The notes below the pieces were generated by a model, which saw nothing but the letters and a program-made list of their open reading frames with translations, was not told the origin of the DNA and made no database searches. Shown one piece after another: positions 26,448 through 33,885 of a stretch of 33,885 nt of DNA. Source of the stretch: Candidatus Cloacimonadota bacterium (GTDB lineage: Bacteria > Cloacimonadota > Cloacimonadia > Cloacimonadales > WRIO01); the NCBI GenBank assembly GCA_009777575.1, contig WRLO01000034.1:1-33885 (forward strand). The letters are read 5' to 3'. Position numbers and translations under genes: made by a program. Numbering within the stretch: position 1 is the first letter of the stretch; each line of letters opens with the position of its first letter.

Positions 26448-26514
26448 TAAAATAAGATTTGAGAATTAAAATAATTAGCTGCTTGTAACTTGCAACTTAA
26501 TAAAGGAGTTCATC

Positions 26515-28125
26515 ATGAGACATTTCAACACCGCTGGACCAGTAAATCAGCCTGATGCTTACAAAATTGATCCTCTCACTCGCTGGGATACAGAAGAAAT
26601 ACTGGAACTAATCCAGGAAAAGAAGTATTTTATTCTTCATGCACCAAGGCAAACGGGCAAGACAAGCTGCTTACTTGCTTTAAGAGATTATCTAAATAAA
26701 GAAGGAAAATATTTTGCTGTTTATGTAAACTTTGAAGTAGGGCAAGCTTGGCGGCATAATATTAAGAAAGCTACCGATGATATTGTGCAAGAGATTTTAA
26801 GTAGGATGCATGGTCTTTTATGGGATGAATTTGCAATTGATGAATCTATTGCTTATTATAAAACAAGAGCGTCAGAAAATGCTTTAAGCGAAATGCTTAG
26901 GTATTTATCACTTCTACTAAAAAAGCCTATCGTGATGTTTATTGATGAAATTGATTCTCTGATAGGCGATACCTTGCTATCTGTGCTGAGGCAACTCAGA
27001 GCTGGTTATGACAAAAGACCGAGTGAATTTCCATCTACTATCATACTATGCGGTGTCAGAGATATAAAAGATTACCGTATTCACACCAGTAACCAAGAGA
27101 TTATCACCGGAGGTAGTGCCTTTAATATAAAGACAAAGTCCCTCAGGCTTGGAAATTTTTCCAAAGAAGAAGTGATAGAGCTTTATAATCAGCATACAAG
27201 AGAAACATGTCAAGTATTTGCTGAAGAATGCTTTGATCTGGTGATGGAATACACAGACGGACAGCCTTGGCTCGTTAATGCCCTTGCGCGAGAAGTTACC
27301 CACGAAATGAAAGAAAACAGAGACAGAAGCATCACAATCACCACTGAAAAACTCGAAATAGCAAAAGAAAGGCTTATCCTTGCAAGGCAGACACATTTAG
27401 ACCAACTGGCAGATAAACTCGATGAGCCAAGAGTCCGAAATGTGATATTACCTATGGTTCTTAGCATTGATTCAATACCAAATAAAGACGATGCTCAGTA
27501 TTGTATCGACCTCGGTTTGTTAAAAAGTGCAAAAACAGGTCTTGAAATTGCAAATAAGATTTATAAAGAGGTTATACCTAGAACTTTGACAGAGGACACA
27601 CAATCCACTTTACCGAGAAGATTTGACCCAGACTGGATAAACGATGACGATAGCATCAATGTGCAAGAATTACTAAGGCAGTTTAAAGAGTTTTGGAATG
27701 AAAATACCGCAATCTGGGCAAGTAGTATAAAAGGTTACCAAGAAGCTGCACCTCACCTCGTATTTCAGGCTTTCTTGCAAAGAATGTTGAATGGTGGGGG
27801 AATTATCAATCGCGAATACGCCCTCGGTAACAGACGAACAGACATAATGATCAAAAGAACATACAAAAAAAATGATACTTATCACACAGAAAAGATAGTA
27901 ATAGAGCTTAAAGTTATAAATAACAAACAAAAATACGAATCTATCAGAGATGAAGCCATAATGCAAACTTCTGATTATGCAAAAATCTGCGGTGTCCATG
28001 AAGCTCAAATCATTATCTTTGACAGAAACGAGACACAAAAATGGACAGCTGATGAGCCAAATGAATATGCAGAACATGACGGAGTAAAACTTGTGATATG
28101 GAAGTTGGGGACAGGGGTGTGGTAG
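26515..28125 (+). CDS. AAA-family ATPase fused to a PD-(D/E)XK nuclease-like domain
   Basis: The 536-residue product opens with a short N-terminal segment (MRHFNTAGPVNQPDAY), then Walker A APRQTGKT (43-50) and Walker B PIVMFIDEID (138-147), as in the AAA-like (PF14516-type) proteins. The middle is helical (about 210-400). The C-terminal part (about 405-510) has a PD-(D/E)XK pattern: Asp443 in RRTDIMI, then IVIELKV with Glu464 and Lys466, and Gln484 before TSDYA. The catalytic residues appear intact. Multicopy families with this layout are common in FCB-type genomes; function is unknown, and defence, DNA processing or mobile-element association are all possible. AAAGGAG lies 8 nt before ATG. 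It stands alone, between two inverted copies of a MITE-like element. Confidence 0.85.
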   Translation: MRHFNTAGPVNQPDAYKIDPLTRWDTEEILELIQEKKYFILHAPRQTGKTSCLLALRDYLNKEGKYFAVYVNFEVGQAWRHNIKKATDDIVQEILSRMHGLLWDEFAIDESIAYYKTRASENALSEMLRYLSLLLKKPIVMFIDEIDSLIGDTLLSVLRQLRAGYDKRPSEFPSTIILCGVRDIKDYRIHTSNQEIITGGSAFNIKTKSLRLGNFSKEEVIELYNQHTRETCQVFAEECFDLVMEYTDGQPWLVNALAREVTHEMKENRDRSITITTEKLEIAKERLILARQTHLDQLADKLDEPRVRNVILPMVLSIDSIPNKDDAQYCIDLGLLKSAKTGLEIANKIYKEVIPRTLTEDTQSTLPRRFDPDWINDDDSINVQELLRQFKEFWNENTAIWASSIKGYQEAAPHLVFQAFLQRMLNGGGIINREYALGNRRTDIMIKRTYKKNDTYHTEKIVIELKVINNKQKYESIRDEAIMQTSDYAKICGVHEAQIIIFDRNETQKWTADEPNEYAEHDGVKLVIWKLGTGVW

Positions 28126-28253
28126 AATTAAGAATTATTATAATGTATTGTATATAGAAAGGAATCATGGGTGGGATTTGGTGTTTTATGAAGAAATTGC
28201 TTTTTGAGTGGAAAATGAAGAATGAAAAATCATAGATTGCTTGCAGGTTTTCT

Positions 28254-31200
28254 TCACCTTAAAATAGCCAGTTTCCCCGTTCTGATTATTTCTTGATTTC
28301 CTTTGATAGCAGTTATCCTGTAAAAATATACGCCATTGGCAAGCAAAAAACCTTCTTCATCTCTGCAATCCCAACCGTAGGTTGTTCTAGGAAATTCATG
28401 ATACCCTACATGCTTTGGTAGATTTCTGAATGAACGAACTAATCTCCCGCTCACTGTATATACTCTCAAATACACATTATCAGCATCATCGGTCAAGGTA
28501 TAGGTAAATCTTGTTCTACCAGAGTTTACGGGGTCTATCGTCACGGTACGAATTGGATTTGGATAGTTTGCAACCCTTATCAAATCAAACATATCACTGA
28601 CTCTAAATATGATTTGTCTCTCATATTTATTACCGTTCACATCCCAACAAGAAACATCAATGGTGTATTCACCTCTACCTAAAGAGAGATGATATTTTAT
28701 TGGGATACTATTGGTTCTTTCAGGTATATCAGTAATAGACAAATGTCTTGGGTCTATTGGTTCATTATTTAAAGTCATATTTATCGGATTTTCGACCATA
28801 TCGATACCATTTTCATCAGCAAAGACAAAAGACAACACACTTGTCCCTGAAATATAACCTCCAAAAGCAAATTGCTGGCCCTCTACGCTTATTTCGATTG
28901 TTGGGGGTGTTTGATCATGATTTTGGAGAACTGTATAAGTTCCTGTTCTTGATATTTCGGTTATTATGCTGTTATTTGCTTCATCAAAGATACCTCCTTG
29001 TGAAATCCATTTTTTTGTCGTTTCGTCCCATCGATATATCTTTGAATTACTGGCACTTGAACTAAGATTGTTGAATACATTTCTACTATTTGAAGAGGTA
29101 GAATTGAGGTTATTTCTAATCATATTGTTTTGAGAGGAGATATTGAATTTCAATCTCATTTTTTTATTTTCCGCAAAAACACCAGTTGAATCAGCTAGTA
29201 AGCTCTTGTTAAGCAAATCAATTTTATATATAGGTGAATATTGACCATCAAGTAATCTCAAAGTATGAACATCAGGTTGTAATAAAGGGAGCTTATATTC
29301 TTCTATATCCAGCGAAAACCAGGTCTCCTGTGAAAGAAAATTCGCAGGGATAGATATTTCCAGATTGTTATCATTGGCAACAATATTTGTTTCAAAAATA
29401 CCTCCTTTGAAATACATACTGTTCAATCTATAATTTAAAGCATTATTTGCGTAACTGTATTCCCCAAATCCCATATTATCATTGACAGATACCGTAATAA
29501 TTTGATTGTTCAGATTTTCTGGCAACCCTATAAAACACCAAAAATCATTGATAGGTTCAATAACTGGAATACTAATACTATTAAATATTGTTGAGCCTTG
29601 TTTTAAGACTAAATATGTCTCCAATGATGGAATATCGCCAATATTTTGGATAAAAACATCAAAACCCGGAGTATTGTCTTTTTCTGTTAATGAAATGCTC
29701 AAAAGCGCCAAATCAGGAGCTAAAATTCGAAAAGAATAAGCTGATTCTGAATAGTCATCGTTTAAAATAAATTCATAATTTACCATAGTTCCCGCTGGAA
29801 ATCTATCTGTTTTACCACTTATCCAATATCCTGTTGACGCATCAAAGCTCATTGAAAAGCTCTCCTCATACCCGGAATATCTCACGATGACCCATAAACT
29901 TTCGATTTCATCATTGGAAAACACTCTCACGCGAAACTCTATATCATCATTTTCCGTAGGTTGTTCAGGGAAAACTTGATTGTCTATAAAGACGCTATTA
30001 CCCACTGCAAACGAACTCATTGCCACTATTTCTCGAGTTAACCCGGACCCGATTATTTTTACAAACCTTTCTCCTTCAGTAAAATTTGCAGGTATTACAA
30101 ACTCATATTCCATTCTTCCCTGCACTACAGGCTGATTGACAATGTTATTTATGGGTATTTCTAAATCATTTAAAATTAAAACTTTGGCACTGGTAATATC
30201 ATTTTCAAAGTGAGCGACTACCCTCAATGTATCACCGGGTAACACTAAATGACTATTGAGATTCAGTGTCCCAGACAAAGCTGGTCGATAATTGTATAAC
30301 ATTGGATCACCCATTAATATGGCTCCATGAACATGTGCTATCCATGAATGATGGTTGCTATGCCTGGCATAATACCTGATTTTATGATAAGTAGCCATAG
30401 CTCCAAACGAGCTAATATCTTTATTAAAAAAAGCTTCTGCAAGATAATTTCCAGAATCCTCAATTTGAACAACATATCCCAATCCGGCAAAACCAAAATG
30501 ACCTATAGCTCCTTTATTTGGTTCTGCGATAAATACTTCGCTGATAGAATTCATTCCTCTAGTTTCGAAAGCAGCTGCAAAGCAAGATAAACTCGTCACA
30601 AAAGGAAAATTTTGATTTCTCAGAGAACGAACATTGTCAGTAGTCAAAAGATCACTATCTGCCCAAATTCTACCTCCGCCATGCCCCATAAACTGAAGAT
30701 ACGATGTCCCTTCATTTATTTTATTCAACAATGTGGTTGTATTGCCGAGATAATAAGGAGATTCCATTTCAACTCTCGTATAAACCCGATTGGCTTGATA
30801 ATGATTGGGTATTGTATTTCTTCTTATCCTTTCATTTTGTTGGGCAAAAATATCTGTTCCATCATCGGCTCGACCACCTGCTACGAGGGTTACATTCGCA
30901 TGCCATTTATCTTGAAAATTTCTATTTTCCAGATAATTTTGAGATTTTTGAGCTATTGGTAATATTTGAGCAGCTTCAAATACACTGACTCGAGATATAT
31001 GAAAGTCTGGAATAGGGTCGTTACCAATGATACAAGCATACCAATTATCACTCGGAGTCGCACCATTTCGGTAAGTCCATATTTTGTAAATAGGAATTAT
31101 GTCAAACATATCAATTTCAGATTGAAATCTTTTATCATATATCCCGCTTCCTAAAAGCATTACATGACTAAATCTTGGTTCTGACCAGTTCAAAAAAGCA

Positions 31201-33374
31201 TATCGAAAAAAATCACGAATTGCATTTGGAGATACTATGCCATGATTGAACTCATCGTAAATATCTTGAACATCAATGATTTTAACATTTACACCTCTGG
31301 ATTGCCATATACTCTGAAACAACAAAGTTCCTTCTGCTTTGGAAAACTCTGTATTCGTAACTATCAAATAATCGGCTTGTTGAAAAGGGTTTCGTAAGTC
31401 AGAAGGTAAATCTGGAATAAAAGACTGAACATTCTTTTTCATATTTTCTGAAAGAGCGACATATTGTATCCCTTCGGTATTCACAAAATTTTGAAATTTT
31501 ACGGTATAAGGAGGATTATTCATTTCAGTAAAAGACTGAACAGAGATATTAGCTATAATACTTGTTCCTAGTTTATAGACAAAAATATCCTCCTCTGTAA
31601 AATTATGTAGTTCAAACTGATATAGACCTATTGGACTATTGGAAGGTTTGTTAAATTTGATAAAATTTGTCTCTGTCCTAAATTCTCTCCAATATTCTAT
31701 TTTAAAATAATCCAGTGCTACCTGTTCCCTATCTCCCATTGGAGTATCTCCTGAGAGGTCTATAAATAAATCATTTAAACCATGAGTTAAATTAAAATTA
31801 CCTAAAGAACCAGAGTTTTCAAAGATCATTTCATTTTGATTTGACCATCTTTGATCTGCTATCAATGCTGTATTTACCCAAACACGAGCATGGTGGTCGA
31901 GGTTATTGGTATCTGTATGAGTGATTCCCCAGATCGATACTTTTGTATTGAAATGCCTTGTGCTTGAGTTTATAGGAAACTCGAGGTAAAAAGGCGTTCT
32001 ATCCATTGCAGGTGCCGTTATTGTTTTCCAAAACAGGACATCTTCTTTTTTAAAATCGAGGTTATTTTGACTGATTTGATTTGCTAACCTATTAGAAGTG
32101 AGTTGTCTTTCAAAGTGGATAGTATGGTCGTAAGAATCGGGGATTATGAGTAATAAAGGATTTGTTTCTATCAATCCTCCGTTTTCTACAGCCATTCGCA
32201 TACCTACCTGATTTAATAAACGCAAGATATATATATTTCTGTTTGAATATGGATGAAAATGTGATTCATCACCCTTTAGATGTTCTCCCCAAAATTCAAA
32301 ATAATCTCCTGCATCAAAAGATAAATCATTTTCACCTACAAAATGTATAGGAACAGGAATACCCTTGTTGCTCAGTTCGAGATGTTTAGGATTTATTTGA
32401 TCTATATGCCAGGAAAAACTTATTTCATATTCAATCATCATTGATTGCATTTGACTTTTTAATTCTTCGTAAGTCACTTTATAAAGCCCCTCCTCTGTGA
32501 TTCTTAATTGTATTTCAGAGACGAGGATAGGGTCTGCATAATGAGGAGTATGATTGGTTTGAGTGTTATGAGCAATACGGGCTTGTTGCCAGTTTCTTGC
32601 AATATTATAGTTAGCTACTATAGATTGCAAAGCAGACGAAATATTATGATTTTCTCTTAATAAAGAAGCCATAATTGTATTTGCAGATGAAGTAGGAACA
32701 TTGTGTATCCGCACCACTATCTTTGCTTGCTCTATTATCGTCAGGGTTTTATTGATGGCATTTGTTCTAAAGGGATAAAAGTTGAAACTCTGCATCCTCT
32801 GAAGTCCCATAAAAAAAGGATCTCCAATTTGAAAAATATGTTCTGGGTAAGTTCCCCCTTGTTGATAATAAAATCTATCTGGAATTTGTGAAAAAATAGT
32901 TTTTGGTGTATGTTCTTGATGCATACCAGAAGCCATAAAATCGGGATTATCGGCAGAATATGATGTTTGGTTTGGAGTCCTCAAAGTAGAAGTAGGCGAA
33001 TGTTCGATATCTATAGTAAAGGCAGGTTCTATAGAAATATTGGATAGCTCTTGAGATATTATATCGGTCACAGAAAGGGTTATGTATCCATCTGATGGAA
33101 TGCCAATTAATTCGCCAAAAAATGGTAAAATAGGAAACCCCTCTTTTTGTGTAAAGGCTTCTGCACTAATTTTTATTTTTTTAAAACTATCAAGGTCTGA
33201 GTTTATCAGTTCATAATTGGGTAATGTGAAATAAAAAACTATTTCTTGTTCTGAAATAGAAATAATCTCAAAAGCTTTATTATCGCTAAAAGAAGCATTT
33301 TTTATACTGGTTGCATATAGTCTTATAAAAAAACAAATAAATAGAATTATTGAAATATATAAAGATTTTTTCAT
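28254..33374 (-). CDS. Secreted C25-family (gingipain/PorU-like) cysteine peptidase with FlgD-like C-terminal domain
   Basis: The 1706-residue protein has a signal peptide (1-22), an N-terminal region including a prodomain-like EIQLRITEEGLYKVTYEEL segment (about 285-305), a peptidase C25 domain (about 660-1050), several beta-rich domains, and a C-terminal FlgD/Ig-like sorting domain (about 1610-1706, VRVANYPNPI...VYFYRITAIKGNQEIIRTGKLAIL). The catalytic dyad is His898 (FMGHGGGR) and Cys931 (SLSCFAAAF), 33 residues apart, the same spacing as His211 and Cys244 in RgpB. The family contains both secreted proteases and the type IX sortase PorU; the length and beta-rich tail favour a large surface or secreted protease. 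GAGGGGGAAACACA precedes ATG. It converges on the ATPase-nuclease gene. No type IX secretion gene is in the window. Confidence 0.9.
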   Translation of the reverse strand: MKKSLYISIILFICFFIRLYATSIKNASFSDNKAFEIISISEQEIVFYFTLPNYELINSDLDSFKKIKISAEAFTQKEGFPILPFFGELIGIPSDGYITLSVTDIISQELSNISIEPAFTIDIEHSPTSTLRTPNQTSYSADNPDFMASGMHQEHTPKTIFSQIPDRFYYQQGGTYPEHIFQIGDPFFMGLQRMQSFNFYPFRTNAINKTLTIIEQAKIVVRIHNVPTSSANTIMASLLRENHNISSALQSIVANYNIARNWQQARIAHNTQTNHTPHYADPILVSEIQLRITEEGLYKVTYEELKSQMQSMMIEYEISFSWHIDQINPKHLELSNKGIPVPIHFVGENDLSFDAGDYFEFWGEHLKGDESHFHPYSNRNIYILRLLNQVGMRMAVENGGLIETNPLLLIIPDSYDHTIHFERQLTSNRLANQISQNNLDFKKEDVLFWKTITAPAMDRTPFYLEFPINSSTRHFNTKVSIWGITHTDTNNLDHHARVWVNTALIADQRWSNQNEMIFENSGSLGNFNLTHGLNDLFIDLSGDTPMGDREQVALDYFKIEYWREFRTETNFIKFNKPSNSPIGLYQFELHNFTEEDIFVYKLGTSIIANISVQSFTEMNNPPYTVKFQNFVNTEGIQYVALSENMKKNVQSFIPDLPSDLRNPFQQADYLIVTNTEFSKAEGTLLFQSIWQSRGVNVKIIDVQDIYDEFNHGIVSPNAIRDFFRYAFLNWSEPRFSHVMLLGSGIYDKRFQSEIDMFDIIPIYKIWTYRNGATPSDNWYACIIGNDPIPDFHISRVSVFEAAQILPIAQKSQNYLENRNFQDKWHANVTLVAGGRADDGTDIFAQQNERIRRNTIPNHYQANRVYTRVEMESPYYLGNTTTLLNKINEGTSYLQFMGHGGGRIWADSDLLTTDNVRSLRNQNFPFVTSLSCFAAAFETRGMNSISEVFIAEPNKGAIGHFGFAGLGYVVQIEDSGNYLAEAFFNKDISSFGAMATYHKIRYYARHSNHHSWIAHVHGAILMGDPMLYNYRPALSGTLNLNSHLVLPGDTLRVVAHFENDITSAKVLILNDLEIPINNIVNQPVVQGRMEYEFVIPANFTEGERFVKIIGSGLTREIVAMSSFAVGNSVFIDNQVFPEQPTENDDIEFRVRVFSNDEIESLWVIVRYSGYEESFSMSFDASTGYWISGKTDRFPAGTMVNYEFILNDDYSESAYSFRILAPDLALLSISLTEKDNTPGFDVFIQNIGDIPSLETYLVLKQGSTIFNSISIPVIEPINDFWCFIGLPENLNNQIITVSVNDNMGFGEYSYANNALNYRLNSMYFKGGIFETNIVANDNNLEISIPANFLSQETWFSLDIEEYKLPLLQPDVHTLRLLDGQYSPIYKIDLLNKSLLADSTGVFAENKKMRLKFNISSQNNMIRNNLNSTSSNSRNVFNNLSSSASNSKIYRWDETTKKWISQGGIFDEANNSIITEISRTGTYTVLQNHDQTPPTIEISVEGQQFAFGGYISGTSVLSFVFADENGIDMVENPINMTLNNEPIDPRHLSITDIPERTNSIPIKYHLSLGRGEYTIDVSCWDVNGNKYERQIIFRVSDMFDLIRVANYPNPIRTVTIDPVNSGRTRFTYTLTDDADNVYLRVYTVSGRLVRSFRNLPKHVGYHEFPRTTYGWDCRDEEGFLLANGVYFYRITAIKGNQEIIRTGKLAILR

Positions 33375-33404
33375 TGTGTTTCCCCCTCAGAAGGTAGCAT
33401 TTCC

Positions 33405-33571
33405 ATTAATGACCGTTGTCCAAGAACCCCAATTTTGTCTTTTTTTAATTTTTGTGGTCATTTTTGTAGTGGCGTATTGCTTACATCTTCTAACCGGGTG
33501 TATTCGCATCGAAAATAAGGCTTATTCAATATACCGCTACAAAAATGGGTTCTCGGACTGCACTCATTAAT
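33405..33571. repeat. Large imperfect palindrome upstream of the C25 gene
   Basis: ATTAATGACCGTTGTCC...AGAACCC (from 33405) pairs with GGGTTCT...GGAC...TCATTAAT (to 33571), and inside it TTTTTGTAGTGGCGTATTG pairs with CAATATACCGCTACAAAAA with few mismatches. Part of the left arm resembles 10811-10850 after pgk. It could be a mobile palindrome or a structured leader of the C25 transcript. Confidence 0.6.
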
Positions 33572-33589
33572 AACCATTATATTTATAAT

Positions 33590-33885
33590 CACTACTGACC
33601 GACTAAAATTTAGGTCATTTTCTTATTTATTCCTCAACAAATATCTATCATTTTTGTCAAGAGTCTTTTCAAAAATAATTTCACATAATCTTTAAATCAT
33701 TTTTTTCTTGTCAAAAGACCTCTTTATTAAAAAATAACTCATAAGGCGGAACGGATACATCCGTTCCCTACACTATAACTCTTTTATTTTCAAGATATTA
33801 CATGAGAGCGATAGGGGAAGCATACAGGAGGGGAAAGAGAGTTGCAGATATAATATTGAAAAATAGAGAGATACAGAAGTAAATT
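33590..33885. mobile_element. Second MITE-like copy, inverted, cut by the window end
   Basis: From the terminal repeat CACTACTGACCGACTAA at 33590 to 33881 the sequence is the reverse complement of 26401-26141 with few mismatches (one stretch of more than 80 bp appears nearly identical). It is 31 bp longer because of a hairpin insertion at 33744-33774. The last four bases of the window may continue the match after a small deletion; the other terminal repeat is not in the window. Confidence 0.85.
33744..33774. repeat. 31-bp REP-like hairpin inserted in the MITE copy
   Basis: The insert has the perfect arms GGAACGGA and TCCGTTCC around TACA, flanked by AGGC and CTACACT. The empty site is seen in the first copy, where AACTCATA runs straight into ATAACTC (26241-26255 on the other strand). 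It resembles the second hairpin of the 153-bp repeats (CGTAGGG...CGTTCCGCC). Confidence 0.85.

Larger units (their letters stand above)
25425..26514. other. Repeat-filled 1.1-kb region without genes
   Basis: The left half is four 153-bp direct repeats (25436-25985) and the right half is a 379-bp MITE-like element (26023-26401). Between them is the phrase CTCCGAAAAGTCGA (25992-26005), which also occurs at 10752-10765. After the MITE comes the promoter and leader of the ATPase-nuclease gene. No intact protein gene is visible. Confidence 0.75.
33375..33885. other. Upstream region of the C25 gene, palindromes and MITE copy
   Basis: No gene is visible. The left part is an imperfect palindrome (33405-33571) and the right part is the inverted second copy of the MITE-like element (33590 to the window end). 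I find no clear TTGACA-N20-TTTG promoter for the C25 gene here, so its start of transcription is unclear. Confidence 0.6.

Noticed and set aside
33376..33570. 64-codon plus-strand frame upstream of the C25 gene
   Set aside because: It lies wholly within the imperfect palindrome and lacks a ribosome-binding site.

Overview
The window reads as an AT-rich chromosome segment of a Gram-negative-type bacterium, most likely from the FCB (Fibrobacteres-Chlorobi-Bacteroidetes) side of the tree and perhaps a Cloacimonadota-like lineage. This rests on a secreted C25 (gingipain/PorU-family) peptidase with a FlgD-like C-terminal sorting domain, LysM/M23 envelope proteins, a phosphate butyryltransferase-family enzyme, a eukaryotic-type UGPase, and a recurring TTGACA-N20-TTTG promoter that recalls FCB promoters. 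The taxonomic call is inference. No rRNA or tRNA gene was seen.

Layout. 340-2924 (minus): cell-envelope block with a LysM coiled-coil protein, a small lipoprotein and a 4xLysM-M23 peptidase. 3434-6583 (minus): operon ptb-like, rpiB, glyA. The rpiB gene carries an in-frame insertion of eleven 27-bp repeats, and the same repeat core forms a 22-unit non-coding array (29/30-bp period) just upstream of the operon at 6716-7354. 7537-9860 (plus): STAS-domain protein plus chemoreceptor. 9975-13031 (minus): beta-carbonic anhydrase, then a cyclophilin-pgk pair. 13160-16129 (minus): stand-alone adenylation-carrier-reductase (A-T-R) enzyme. 16595-19356 (plus): NfeD, SPFH protein, enolase. 19677-21464 (minus): thioesterase and UGPase. 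21671-22687 (plus): a second M23 peptidase. 22723-25340 (minus): truncated M42 peptidase, mnmA, cysteine desulfurase; the last two form a plausible tRNA 2-thiolation sulfur relay.

25425-33885 is the plastic part. It holds four 153-bp direct repeats, a 379-bp MITE-like element with 17-bp terminal inverted repeats and TTAA flanks, an AAA-ATPase/PD-(D/E)XK protein, the 1706-residue C25 peptidase, and a second, inverted copy of the MITE-like element that runs off the window end. The second copy differs from the first by an inserted 31-bp hairpin, so the window holds a natural filled-site/empty-site pair for a REP-like hairpin.

The most unusual signals are: (1) a hairpin-forming repeat whose linker length is 4 nt inside rpiB (27-bp, frame-neutral unit) but 6-7 nt outside genes; (2) the 31-bp hairpin insertion seen by comparing the two MITE copies; (3) eight promoter candidates sharing an exact 20-nt spacer.
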